DNA from: Brachycybe producta
Taxonomy: Eukaryota; Arthropoda; Diplopoda; Playtdesmida; Andrognathidae
Assembly: GCA_036925085.1 (NCBI GenBank)
Contig: JAUPFP010000001.1
Span: 10,915,754 to 10,979,753 of the forward strand
Direction: 5' to 3'
DNA: 64,000 nt
Numbering within the stretch: the stretch's first letter is position 1; every line of letters starts with the position of its first letter. Below, piece after piece: positions 1 through 12,264 of this stretch. Position numbers and translations under genes: made by a program. The notes beneath the pieces are model-generated. The model saw only the letters and a program-made list of their open reading frames with translations, had not been told where the DNA came from and did not search any database.

Positions 1-198
1 AGAAAGTGGTAAAAGGTCTTTTACCGTGAAGTACACCGTGGGACACGGACTTTTGTAAGTGATACCGCGGTTTCGCACGGTTCCATCTGTTCGTTACGGT
101 ATTTGACGGACTTTTGTCCGTGAGATTACCGTTTTCGACGGTGGAAACCCGAGATCTGGTGGCTTTGTCCAGATTTTACCGTTCGTTTACGGTGAAAA

Positions 199-1900
199 AT
201 GGAGTCAGCCTCAAAAGTACCGACGGGAGGTCGGGAACTTGGAGCAGGTGCAGGGTTAGAGTTACGCGGCCGCGTAGTCGACCGTCCCCTTGTGGGGGCG
301 GAAGGCGGGGACCCTCTGGAAACAGAGGGACCCAGCGGTAGCGTAGGCGGGGATCTCCCGGAGGAATGGGTCACGGTGCGGAAATGCCGCCGTGACATCC
401 GTCCAGGAGAATACCCGTTGGAAGACAGTGGGTCCGACGGTGATCTCACCGGGGAGGACGAGCAGCCATGGCCGCTTGTCCAAGTTTCCACCGTCGCCCG
501 TCTGGTTGGACGTGGCGATCCGCCCCGCAGGGACATGGTGGAAATCCCGGACGAGACTGCACGTGAGGGCCGGGCCTTTTTGGCCGGGCTATCCGAGCAG
601 CAACTCGTTGAGATTGCTTACGGGATAGATGTCCTTCGGTTGGAAGGACGACTGTCCCGGTCCACGGTTGAGCCGAGGGTGGCACCTCGGTTTTCACTGT
701 CGCCCGTGCGGGAAGGCGCACGGGGAGAGGAACCACCGGTACTTCCCCGGTTGGTCCCTCCGCGGGTAGCACCCAGGCCGTCTCCTCGGGAACTTGGCCG
801 GGGAGCTCCTGCTGTACCCGGACAGCAGCCGAGGGTTCAGATGATGATCCCCTCGGAAGCTGAGTCCATGTCTGACGTTTCGGGGAACCGGAGCAGGCAG
901 CCTCGCAGGGTTAGCACCGCTGCTTGGACGCCCGCTCCAGCGGTTCCAGCGGAGGTTCAGGCGTTCGGGTTCTTTAACCCGGTCCACTCTTTTGCTCGTT
1001 ACGACGGCAGAGAGGACTTGACGCCTTTTCTCCGCAAGTTCGAAGCGAAAGCCCGAGCTCAGCGCTGGACGGACGAGTCCCGATGCAGTTTCTTTACGTT
1101 TCTGCTGGACGGTCCGGCGGAAGAGTATTATGCCACGTTGGTGGAAACTCTTCCAGACCTGACCTGGACTGAGCTGAAGGATGCTATGCGTAGCCGCTTC
1201 AGCACAAGCAACCAGGCTCGCCTCTGTTTCGGTGAATTTGAGTCCATGAAACAGGGGGCTACCGAGTCTGTACAAGCATTCTACTGGCGGTTCTTGGAAC
1301 TGTCCGACCGAGTGTCTCCGGGCGAAGACGAGAGCTGTCGGCTCATTCGCTTCAAACGGAAACTCCAGACGGCCATCACTGATCAGTTGATCGGTTGCAA
1401 GGCCGGTACGGTGGAGGCATATGCCAGGAAGGCACGGCTGGTGGAGGCCGATTTGCTTCTGGTAGGTAAATTACCTACCTGTACAAGAGGGGTTCCTCAG
1501 GACCGGGCTAACGCTCCGTCCTCCGGAACCACGGCTAGCTCTGGGAGCGCTGCCAAGGTGTCATCTTCAAGCCAAACGGGTGCGAAGGCTGCTGCGCCGT
1601 CCAAGTCGTACAAAGCAGGGGCCAAGACCGGAGGCAAAAAGAAGAAGCAGGCAGGCTCTGGTGGAGGTCAGCCGGCGGCAACGCCTCGAAGTGCGGACCG
1701 TACGGGAGATGCACTCCGGCGACTAGGTCCTTGTTTCGGGTGTAACCAGATGGGTCACCTGAGGAAGGATTGTCCGAAGGCTGCGGCCAAAGGGCAAGTT
1801 GCTAGAGTGGTGCCTGACGAAAGTTAGAGCCTCCAGCCAACCGCTGGTGTTGCACCAGTCTGGCTGGAGGGTCGAAAGTACCTGGCCACCGTTCACGATG
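199..1900 (+). CDS. gag: Family A copy 1 gag region
   Basis: This is the Gag structural region of the element. The N-terminal half is acidic and Pro/Arg-rich. The middle (about residues 245-405) is a typical Ty3 Gag/capsid-like segment with the words FNPVHSFARYDG, FLRKFEAKA and FLLDGPAEEYY, as in retrotransposon Gag families. A Lys-rich linker follows. Near the C-terminus there is a CCHC zinc knuckle, CFGCNQMGHLRKDC, expected to bind element RNA. The start at 199 is the first ATG after the leader and gives the residues MESASKVPTGG. The homologous gag in copy 2 is at 38055-39989. Fossil rules apply, so single changes are not listed. Confidence 0.85.
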
Positions 1901-4900
1901 GCCAGTTCTACTATCGACTCGTGGAGGACGAGGAGAGATCCTCGTTAAACCGCCGCCGGTCGCCACCGAACTGAGTGGTGTGCGACCGGTAAAGCTTCAA
2001 AGCTCAGGTGCCTGTCACGGCCTGAGCTCTGAACGAGGGACGTACCTCCGGGCGGTCTCCAAATATGTGGATGTCCTGCGGAAGGCAGGGGTGCCTCTGG
2101 CGAGGTCTGCGGACCCGGAAATTACCCAGTGGGTATTTCCATCGCCATGCTCCACATTGGAGGCCGTGTGCAGCCAGCTGGATCGCTGGTTTGCCCCCTC
2201 ACCCTATATGCCTAGTGGTGAGGTGCTGGATCGTGCGCTCATCGAGCAGGCGGGAGGAGTTGGTGTGCCCATACCTCCTGCTGTGCCTGGGGAGTCTCTG
2301 GTTTGTGAGACTGTGCCCCAGTCTTCTGCACGTCTGGGATTACCGTCCGGTGTGGACGGTAAGGTGGACGGGAGGCAGAAGATCGATGGTGGGAACCCGC
2401 GGGTTCCATCCCTGAGCTTCAGAGCCGGGCCTACGACGTAGGTTCACCGAGGGTGTGGGTGTCAATAGGCTATCGTCTGATGGAGATGAGAAGGTTGACG
2501 GGTGGGTGAACATTGTTTCACCAGAGCTGCCCGAGACCAGAACCTCTATCGGGCGCGGAGAAGTTTGTTCTCTGCGACTGAGAGAGAATGTCTGGCTACC
2601 AGCCCACGTACGACGTATCGTATCCGTGACGTTGGTAGAGCATGCCGGCCCTGGCCAGCTGCTTCTCGTGGAGCTGCACCGGAAAGCCTTAGGTGGACGT
2701 GGTGTGTTGGCAGTAGCAGGTATCGCTGCAGCTAACCGGCTTGGCACATACGATATCTGGCTTGAAAACGTGGGGAATGCACCCATTGCCCTGGAAACAG
2801 GAGAGGGTGTAGCCACGGCTCAAGCTGTGGAGGCTGCCATTGTGGTGGGACTGGAAGAGCCGTCTAAGTTAAGAGGGGGAGACCCCACTCAGAGGACGGT
2901 TCGACCAGGGAAGTCCTCGTCTAAGTTGAGAGGGGCGTCCGGAAACGGACGTCAAGTGCTCAACGTGGCGATGGCTCCCACTCTCGAAGAGTGTCTTAAG
3001 ATTGGTCCCAATCTGAAGCCTGAAGAGGCGAGACAGCTTCGAGAGTTCCTGCTGGCACGCCGGAATCATTTCGCGTTCGACTTCACAGAGTTGGGTGAAA
3101 CCTCTCTGGTCGAACATACGATTGACACCGGTGGGCAACCTCCTGTGCGTGAAGGATTGCGTCGAACCGCTCCAGCGGCCAGAGCAGTAGAGAAAGAAGA
3201 GGTGGCGAAGATGTTGGATGCAGGGGTTATCCAACCTTCGCGTAGTCCCTACGCGAGCCCTATTTTGCTTGTCCGCAAGAAGGATGGTGGCTTTCGTTTT
3301 TGCGTGGACTACCGGAAACTGAATGCCCAGACAAAGCTGGATCAGTATCCGTTGCCTCGCATCGATGATGCGCTCGACTCATTGGCCGGTGCGAAGTTCT
3401 TCGCTACCTTGGACCTGGCTAGTGGTTACTGGCAGGTTCGGATGGCTGAGCCAGACATTGAGAAAACGGCATTCATTTGGTCTCAAGGTCTGTTTGAGTT
3501 CCGGAAAATGCATTTCGGACTCTGTAATGCTCCAGCCACCATGCATAGAGCGCTAGACCTCTTATTGGCAGGACATAAGTGGGAGACTTGTCTGGTGTAC
3601 CTGGACGATATTATCGCCTTTGGGAACACTTTCGAGCAGTTTCTCGAGAGACACTCCACTGTCCTTGGACTGTTACGAGGGGCGGAGCTGAAACTCCAGC
3701 CGAAGAAATGTTTCTTTGGCTTTAACGAAGTTCGTTATCTCGGTCACGTAGTAAGTGCCGAGGGAGTTGCTCCGGACCCGGATCTCGTGCGGGCAGTCCA
3801 GGAGTTTGATGTCCCGATGACGGTGACAGGCGTCCGTAGTTTTCTCGGACTTGCCGGTTACTATCGAAGATTCATCAAGGACTTCGCCAAGGTGGCCAGG
3901 CCTTTGCACGATCTGACAAAGAAGGATGCGTCCTTCGAGTGGTCGGATCAGTGCAAACTAGCATTTGCTCGGTTAAAGGCATTTTTAACCGAAGCGCCGG
4001 TACTCACCATGTACGATCCGCGTGGTGAGGTAATTATCTATACCGACGCTAGTGGGTACGGCTTAGGGGTCGTAGTCTACCAGAAGTTACCGGAGGACAG
4101 TGTCCCCCGTGTTCTGGCCTACGCAAGCCGACTCATGAAAGGAGCGGAAACACGGTATTCGGTCACCGAGCAGGAGTGCTTGGCGGTCATGTTTGCCGTG
4201 GGTAAATTCCGTCCTTACCTCTTTAACCGGGAGTTTGTGATCGTAACTGATCACCACGCTCTTTGCTATCTGCAGACAGCCAAAAACCTGCAAGGCAGGT
4301 TGGGGCGTTGGCAGATGCAGCTTCAAGAGTACCGGTTTAAGGTTCAGTATAGGAAGGGAACACTGCACGTGGATACCGACGCTTTGAGTCGGTATCCTGT
4401 TCGTGATGTGGCGGACCTTTCCTTACCTGAATACGTCGAAGCCGACGTAGGTGAGGTTATTTACCACATCCGTTCCGAGGTGGATTGGGTCAAGGAGCAA
4501 GAGGCGATGGCTGGTGCTCCAAGGTGAAGAGTGAAATCTTCCGTGACCCCAACTCGAACCTCCGGTTCAAGTTTGTGGTGGCAGATGACTTGTTGTTTGC
4601 TATCAGGTCCATCCAGGATCGGTTGAGAACTGTGTTGGTAGTTCCAAAGTCATGCAGGGCTTTCTGTCTAAGGAAGCTACATGACATTCCCGAAGCTGGT
4701 CACTTCGGGATGTTTAAGACCTACCAGAGACTGCGCTCACGCTTCTACTGGATCGGTATGAAGCGGGACACTGCCAAATATGTTAAGTCATGTTTGGTGT
4801 GTCAGAGAGCGCGACAGTTCGCTCGTAGTCAGGGATTTCTCCAACCGATTGTGCCGGAGTACCCAGTTGATACCTGGGGAATGGACTTCGTTGGACCGTT

Positions 4901-7900
4901 TCCTGCCTCCGTGGGTGGAGTCACCTATGTACTAATCATGGTTGACTATTTCACCCGGTACGGTGTGGCAAGGGCGGTACGAAGGGCCACGGCCGCCTGT
5001 GTTGTGAAATTTCTGAAGGACGAGATCCTTTCGGTGTATGGCACACCGAAAGCTCTTGTCTCGGATCGTGGGTCCCAGTTCTCCAGCAAAGTCCTGCTGA
5101 AGTTCCGGGAGCGCTATAATATAGCGCATCACTTCACGACGGCGTACCATCCGCAAGCTAATGGGCTTACGGAGCGTACGAATAAGACCGTAATGGAAAC
5201 CATCAAGCGGTACCTTGATCCCCTCAAGGAACAGCGTGATTGGTGGGATAAATTACGGCCCGCCGTGTGCGCTTATAACACAGCTGTCCAGGAGAGTACG
5301 CAAGTCTCTCCATATCAGTTGTTGTTCGGCCGTGAGCCTCGGATGGAGATTGATAACCTCCTTCCGAACGGTCCCGTCCGCGACTTGCCCGACCAGCAAG
5401 CCGTGGAGGAGCAGGCTCGTCAACGTTTGGCGGCTGCTCAGACAAGGCAAAAAGAACGGTATGACGCTGGCCGTGTGCAGCCTCCTCTTTACCAGCCGGG
5501 AGATCCGGTGTGGATAAGAGATCAGGCTGGGAAGCTCGGCCAGGCGAAGAAATGGAGCTTGGCTTATAAAGCTGAGAGGGGTACGGTGGTCCTGCAGTAT
5601 TCCGACCTGATCTACGAAATAGAGTTCGTAGATGGGTATGGTCGGAAGGTGCGGGACCGGTTTCATGTAGATAACCTTAAGCCGTATGTACCCACCTGTA
5701 CCGTGAGGGAGGAAGATGGACTTGGGGTCTCTGACACCTCCTCCGGTACAGACAGCGATGCCACGGAGGCTTCGGCGCGGAGTAGATTGACTCCGGCGCT
5801 AAAGCCACCGTCCGTTCCTTCGCCAGAGTCTACCGACTCTGAGGCAGATAACCCCCCTCCACCTCGGTACAATCTCCGTCCGCGGAGACCGAGGGTGTAT
5901 GAGGTGAGTGGGTTTGATGCTCGCATTGGAAGCCCCCCAGGGAGGCCCCTGCTGTGGGGTACTCTTTGGGAGTCCTTCCCGTGGTGGGAGAGAGCCGGCA
6001 GTCCGCTAATATGGGCGGACGGCTGGGAGAGGAGGCGGATGGACGTTGCGGTGTTTGGGGCCCGCCACGGTTTCGGTAGAAACCAAGGGCGGCCCATCAC
6101 CAGGTGTCCAGCCAAAGGCCCGACAAAATCGGTCCGTGGGCGGAGAAATCCGTCCATAAAATCCTCCGTGCAATCTCCAATTACCGTCAATATAAGAGAA
6201 TTGACGGTAAATGTCTCTACCCACCAGTTCCAGTCTTGGTGTAGGAGAATTCACCGTGTGTCTGCCCCTAAAAAGGCAGACGACAGTGAAATCTCCATGG
6301 TGACCATGCATGAGGTGGCTGATGATGTTTTAGCCGCTACTGCACGGCCATTGGCCGCTAAGACGGTGAATTTGGCGGCTAGGCGGCTTGTTTGCAAATT
6401 AAACAAACAACGGACGCCGGCACCACGTGTGTCCAAAATTACACGTTTTCACCGTCTCAACAGCGTGCCAAAACTGGAAAAAGAAAGAAAAGTTCAAAAA
6501 GTAAGTCCCTCTAAGGGAATTTCCTTCTCCTGCCTGTTGGCAGTTCTCTTTTATGTCTTAACGGTGTGTTTTACGGTCAATGACCGTATACACACGTGGT
6601 GGGAGTGGTTTCGCCGCCATGACTGTTGTCATGGTGGCCAAACCACTGAGGAAAGCACTTTTCCGGCGGGTTCAGCCCGTCCGAGCGCCGTTTCGCTTGG
6701 GAAGGCCCAAGTTCGACGGAGTTTGGGCGGTAGAAGCCCGCCAGGGAGTGGTTTTCACCGATCGAAGGCGGTGAAACACGGTTTTGACCGTGAATTGCCG
6801 ACTTTGGACGGTGAAAACGGCATTTTGCACGGTAGAAGTCCGTGCAATGCCCTTTCCAACCATCGGACCTCGGTGAGAGGGTGTTTTCACCGTCCGAAGG
6901 CGGTCAGCCATAGTTTTTACCGTGGTTTACCGACTTTGGACGGTGGAAACCGCGATTCACACGGTGAAATCCCGTGGAATACCCTTTCTACCGGTTCCGA
7001 AAGGAGGAAAAGATGTTTTCACCGTACGAAGGCGGTAAAACACGGTGGGGACCGTGAATTACCGACTTTGGACGGTGAAAACGAGAATTCTCATGGTAAA
7101 AGGCCGTGGAGTTCACTTTTCCATGGTGAAAACTTGTTTTTAACGGTTTTGTCCCTTTTTCGCAGGCTCACCACGGAGAAGGAGAAGGAGGAAGGCGATG
7201 GGAGTGGCCAACGGTCCCCCTCCCTCAGCCCGCTGCATCCGGGGGATGCAAGGCTGTTGGAGTTGGGATCGGAGGGCTCCCCGTCATCTGGCGGACCGGA
7301 AACGGCTGACGCCACCGTGGAGTCTATTGATTCCCCGGCGGCAGAGGCTGTGGAAGGTCCGGGATCTGCCCCGTCGACTCCGACCGGTGTCGGAGCCTTC
7401 TGGCGCAGGTACCTGCAGTCCCCCACCAGGGATACGGCTGCTACCACCGTTCAGTCGGTGGCGGCGGTAGTTTCCCCGGTTGGTGAGTCAGCAGAAGCGG
7501 GTGTTGACGGTGGGAAAGCGGCTACCGGTGTGGTAAACGCTAGTACCCCGGAACCCGGGTCTCCGTCTGTTCGAGACCTCCTAGATTGGTCTAGGGTGGT
7601 CGAGGACAGTGAGGACGTCTCCCTGGGAGCGTCCTTAGTCATTGACACGGAGATGGAGGTCGAAACCACCGTTGATTCGGTGGTTTACGCCTCAAGGCAG
7701 TGGCGGAGCCGCAACGCCTCTTCAGAGGGCTCTTCGGAGTCTGACGGGAGTAGTTCGGCCTCCGAGGGTAAACCGTCCGGGACGGGATCCCCCGGAGTTC
7801 TTCCCGCCGATCCAATGTCTTTGGAGGCCGTGGCTGTGTCCTTGGCCGAAGAAGAAGGCCGCTTGGATCGGTTGGATGAAGCTATACGGGACATGGTCCA

Positions 7901-9945
7901 GGAAGGAGGCTTCCTGGTTGGGGACCGTCGATGCTTCATCGGGGAGTTTCCAACCGTGCAGGTGAGGAAGGACGGCGCAAAGAAGCGCAAGAAGAAGTCC
8001 GGAGCCGCACGGATCACTGCCCGAGCCAAGGCTCTCGCAGAGAGAGGCACTGCTCAAAGCCAAGGAGGAGGCGTTGAAGAAGTTCATGCCTGCTGTGGGG
8101 CTTCGAGCGGAGACTCTCGCCCACCCTGAAGGTTGTTCAGGGGCTGCTTGGCCAGAGAAGCCAGCTGCTGGATCGGGTTCGCCCGAGGCAGTAGCTGGCC
8201 CCTCCGGCTGGCGGTCGGACAACCCGAAGAGGGACCGGCGAGCGGAGAAGAAGGCTACTCAGCCGCCAGTACCCGCTCCCAGTAAAACGGGGAAATCTGT
8301 GAGTGGTGGTGGTGGCAAAGGACAAAAAAGGTCCCGCCCTCGCACCCCACCAGTGGCTGAACGCTCTCGAGGTAAGAAGGCCAGGTCCTCCGGTCGAGGA
8401 AAGGCCTCCGAACCTCGGAAGAGCGAGAGCTTGGAGGACAAGCTCAAACGGCTTCAAGCTAAAGCAGCGAGCTTGCACCGACAGATCGCTCGTGCGGTCG
8501 GTGCAGGTGAGCGGCAGGAGTTTGAGCGCCGGGCTGCAGAGTTCCCTCCCCTGCAGGGAATGCCCGCCCGGAGTCCGCTCAAAACAGGGGAACCTCCTGT
8601 CGGTCGTGGCGTCCCGCCGATTGCGAGTGCCACGACCATCGCTGGCCAGAAGCGAATCGCCGAGAGGGAGGCGATGCAGGCTTCCAGTGCACCAGCCCAT
8701 GGTGCGGAAGCCAAAGCTACTGGTAGCAAGAGTCAGCCGACTCTTGCACCGAAAAAGAAGTCTCTCCTTCGGGATGGTCGAGGAAGATTTGTCTCTGGGC
8801 AATCGTCCTCGACTGTCACCTCGGCTAAGGGCACTTCTACGAAGAAGAGTACGGCTCCGGCCGGAAAACCTTCGAAGAAAGAGTCCGAGAAGGCGAAGGG
8901 GGCTAACCACCCGCCTAAGCCTGATCGGCCCAGTAAGTCGTCGGGTCAGTTAAGTCTGACCCGACGCATGGTCAACCTTCCTCTCACGGGAAGTCAACCG
9001 GTCCATACCCGTCCCGTTGAGGCGGCGCGGATGAATGGTAGGTCGATGCGCGACGTTTTGATCGGCACGCCTCCATCCTCCCCGAAGGTGGATGCGGTCT
9101 CGAGCCTGCGGGCTCGAGCAGTGGGAACCCTGCACCGTGTGACTTTGCCCTCACCTAAGGGCGAAGGAACCTCGGTCGCAGGAGTCAGTGTTCCCACAAA
9201 ACGTGACCCCGTGACCCCCAGTGGGGGTACATCCTTCTCTCCGGTCCATGGCGGCGGGGTATTCGATACCCTAGGACCTGAAACGTCAACCTCCCCTAGG
9301 CCTGAGGCTGAGGGACGGCGTATTGGCGCATTGCCCCCGTATTCAGATGCAGAGGTGTATCTGAATAACCGGCTTGGTCTCTGGCAGGACCAACCGGGAA
9401 TGGAGGGTTGCCAATACCACGGCTACTACCGTCTGGATGAGCCACTTCCAGAGCCGTGGGTAGCAAAGCTACCGCCGTACAACATGCGCCATGTGGTGGC
9501 GTTTGGTTGTGGAGGTTTTCCGGTTGTTATGGTCGTGAATCCGGTCCAGCAAACGTTTGCTATTTTGGATGTGGTGGGACTAGATGCCGGGATAGTTCGT
9601 CTAGCCCGGCGTGCAGCCCCATTCATCCAACGTTTGCTGGGATGCGACCTAGGAGGTATGGCTGGACAGTTTATAACTGAGCCTCTACCAGGGTGCGAGA
9701 CCGAGCCCGCGGTCGCCCTGGTGGACCTCCTAACAAGTCGGACGCTTCACACGCGTCCGCAACTCCAGGATATTCCTTTCGAGGAATTCCGAGCCCTGGA
9801 GGAAAGCCGTCTTAGGGGGACGGTATTCGATACTGGTTTTGGGTGGCGTAACACCCAGATGTGCTTATGGTGGGCACGTCGGTGGGCTGCGGAGTGGATG
9901 GGCTCCACTTTCGCGACACCGCCAGAGAAGCCGTCCGGCACCTAA
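1900..9945 (+). pseudogene. pol: Family A copy 1 pol and post-integrase region (broken)
   Basis: This is the pol half of copy 1. Recognisable parts in order are RT with FCVDYRK and the YLDDII active-site box (about 2950-3900), RNase H with TDASGYGLG and ending near DALSRYP (about 4000-4420), integrase with an HHCC zinc finger around 4680-4800, the DDE core (MDFVGPF, VSDRGSQF, NGLTERTNK), and a C-terminal DNA-binding module ending near 5690. After that comes a long Pro/Ser-, Glu- and Lys-rich extension, a repeat block at about 6500-7165, and a final globular domain at about 9330-9945. The frame is interrupted a few times. The intact counterpart in copy 2 gives the reference architecture. Confidence 0.9.
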
Positions 9946-10022
9946 GAAGGTCAGGTTCGGGGAGCAATCCTGGCTGGCTTGACTGACCTGTTCCCGAGAC
10001 GGAGCAGGGAAGTTGAGAGGAT

Positions 10023-10818
10023 TGTGGCAACCTGGTCTGCTCAATTTTCAAGTTTGATTGAGCAGATGAATTTCCCTATGGTGGTCTGCCTGACAGCTAC
10101 AGTAGGCTGTTGGGACGGACGCCATTTTGGTGCCAGCAGACCTCTCACCATTAAGTCTATGGGTGGGAGGTCGGAAGTGACCTCTGTCCCCTCCAGGTGG
10201 AGTTGCCTGGAGGTTTCCTGTGGCCTGGTCAACCACAGGAGCTGGGCAGTTGGTTGTAGGCTTTGAGACTGGATAGACCTGTGGGTGGAGGTCAAGGTAG
10301 ACCTCCACTGGCCAGCTTCTGGTTCTTCTTTGTTTGCCTTTTGGCCATTAGGCCTTTGTGTATATATTTATGGGGGCTTGGCTGGTAGAAGTTTACCAGC
10401 CAAGTTGTGTAAATATTATTACTGCCATCATTTTCATCTTAATACGTCGTAAGTGAATAAATCACTTTATATCATCTTACCTCGTGTGTCTGTGTCTTTT
10501 CTTTGGGGAAGTACCGCGGAGGGTGGGTTGTCCGGTTTGGGGATCAACACCACCGTCTTTCCGACTTGTTTCGGCCGGTCTTCGTGTCGGCTCGCGGTAG
10601 AACCGGTGTTCTACCGCGATATTCTCGGCGTGGCGGCGTGGTCTTTCGTCGTGTCCGTCGAGGGTGGCTCCTGGAGCCGACACAACTCAAGGAGCACCGT
10701 GCGGGAGACGGCTACGGGTACGGTCCCGTCCCCGTGAGGAGCCGGTTGAGCGGTAAGTTTTACGCTGTTTTTGGGGTGAACTTACTGGGGTATTGTGACG
10801 GTCCGGCGGGACGTTACA
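10023..10818 (+). repeat. Family A copy 1 3' LTR
   Basis: The 796-bp LTR begins TGTGGCAACCTGG and ends GGACGTTACA, so it has the standard TG...CA ends. A purine-rich tract, GGGAAGTTGAGAGGAT, lies directly before it and is the likely plus-strand primer. It matches both LTRs of copy 2. It contains a segment around 10555-10620 (GACTTGTTTCGGCCGG and following) that differs from copy 2 and is repeated just outside the LTR at 10827-10892. Confidence 0.92.
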
Positions 10819-10826
10819 ACCACCAT

Positions 10827-10892
10827 CGTAACCGACTTGTTTCGGCCGGTACTTGTGTCGGCTCGCGGTAGAACCGTTGTTCTACCGCGATT
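10827..10892 (+). repeat. LTR-derived segment repeated just outside the 3' LTR of copy 1
   Basis: About 66 bp directly beyond the LTR end repeat the internal LTR segment at 10555-10620 (GACTTGTTTCGGCCGG, GTGTCGGCTCGCGGTAGAAC, TTCTACCGCGA) with a few differences. This could be a remnant of another family A LTR into which copy 1 inserted, or a local duplication. The sequence then turns AT-rich, and nothing further is seen up to the hAT remnant at 11078. Confidence 0.7.
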
Positions 10893-11077
10893 TTTCTAAC
10901 GCGATTTTTAAAAAAATTAAAATATATAAATTAAAAAAAATTGTTTGGTGACCTACATCTACATCCACCTCTGTTTATTACTGTCTTACTTCTTTGAGTC
11001 AGTCCTATGCCAGTTTTTGGTTGTTAAAAGTTACTCAGCAAGCCCAAATCACCGTGGTTTTGTGAAACAGCTGAAAC

Positions 11078-12135
11078 ATGGGTCGTGATAAAGTTTCAGC
11101 AATGTTAAGAGCCAAACAAGGATCACTGTGGTGTTCCTATTGTATGGAGCACATAGAACATGAATGTAAGTCAACTGTACAAGTTCATATCTCTTCAGCC
11201 AAGCATACAAAGTCAACATCTAGTGGACTAGTTGGGCAATCTGTTCAGTGCCAACACACAAAGGCTAGAAAAGCAACACAGGAATTTCAAGAGTTGGCTA
11301 CAACATTTGCAACAGCAGGAATACCGCTTCATGTTTTCCGAAATGAGAGTTTACGAGCATGTTTCAAACGGAATCTAAAAACGAATGCCACACTGCCTTC
11401 GGAAACTACCTTCAGGGCACTCCTACAAAATGAAGGTGTGAGTGACTTGCAAGCAAAAATTGATTTATGCAACGGTAAAGATGTGGTCATAGAAATAGAT
11501 GAGTCACAGGACTTCATAATCAGAAAAGTGGCTCATGTATTAATTTAATTAACCCACTAGGATGTGGCTCTAAACCATGGTTAGCAAATGTTACTATCTT
11601 AGAAAAGTGTAATGCAGACAATGTCATTGAACTTGTGTTAGCAATGCTGGAGTTGGTTCATGTTCTAAGAAAAAACTTTGTGGTGATTGTCACAGACAAT
11701 GAACCATACATGATTGCAGCTGGCAAAAGACTGAATGGCGTTTGTCCGAGACTTATGCATACAATATGTTGGGCACACATAATGCATTTAGTATCAGAAG
11801 AAATTCCATCAGGCCACAAACTATTGGATAAGTACATATTGTCAGTTAAAGCTGCTCTAATAAAATCCCCCAATCGGAAGCAAAACTTCTTGCAATGCTT
11901 AGTAGATGCTGGAAAACAAACAAAGATTACCACCTGTACCTGTGCTTACTAGGTGGGGAACATGAATCAAAGCAGCAACTTTACATGCAGAGAACTTTCA
12001 GAAAGAGCAGCACTGGATCGAGTTAGAAGCAGAAGATAGTTCTGCAATGGAGGATTTAAAAGAGTTGGTTAATAATCCAGAGCTTTTAATACAGCTTCAG
12101 CATGTGAATTCAATTGCAGATGGCATTAGTGTTTA
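11078..12135 (+). pseudogene. hAT-superfamily transposase remnant (DUF659-like core)
   Basis: This is a decayed DNA-transposon transposase. The first frame (11078-11548) starts MGRDKVSAML and has a BED/C2H2-like zinc finger, WCSYC followed about 18 residues later by VHISSAKH, then a DUF659-type segment with the acidic word IDESQDF. Homology continues in the next frame from about 11545 (NPLGCGSKPW, LEKCN, IVTDNEPYMIAAGKRL, ICWAHIMHLVSEEI) and in a third frame from about 11935 (LPPVPVLTRWGTW). These words and their order match hAT transposases and domesticated CGGBP1/DUF659 relatives. At least two frameshifts break the reading frame, at about 11545 and about 11935, and the C-terminal dimerisation segment is missing. 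No terminal inverted repeats were found around it. Confidence 0.75.
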
Positions 12136-12264
12136 ATATTAACAATTAAGTGTTTTTATTGTAAATTATGTAAACATATTTAAATTAAAATTATTTGTGG
12201 GATTTATAGCAAATTTAAAAAATGCAATTTTTTAAAAAAAAAGGTAACCGCTGATGAATTTATA

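Larger units (their letters stand above)
1..10818 (+). mobile_element. Ty3/gypsy LTR element, family A copy 1 (5' end outside window)
   Basis: This is a GC-rich Ty3/gypsy (Metaviridae) element cut by the left edge of the window, so its 5' LTR and the start of the leader are missing. In order it holds a leader rich in ACCGTG/CACGGT words, gag, pol (protease, RT, RNase H, integrase), a very long post-integrase region and a 3' LTR. It is nearly identical along its whole length to copy 2 at 28652-41262, which lies in the opposite orientation, so both are young insertions of one recently active family. Copy 1 is broken in a small number of places, whereas copy 2 looks close to whole. The base composition contrasts sharply with the AT-rich host DNA around it. 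The left target duplication cannot be seen. Confidence 0.95.

Noticed and set aside
126-536. Many open frames antisense or out of frame in the family A elements
   Set aside because: High GC lowers stop frequency. The gag and pol frames on the element strand explain the region, and the others have no recognisable content.
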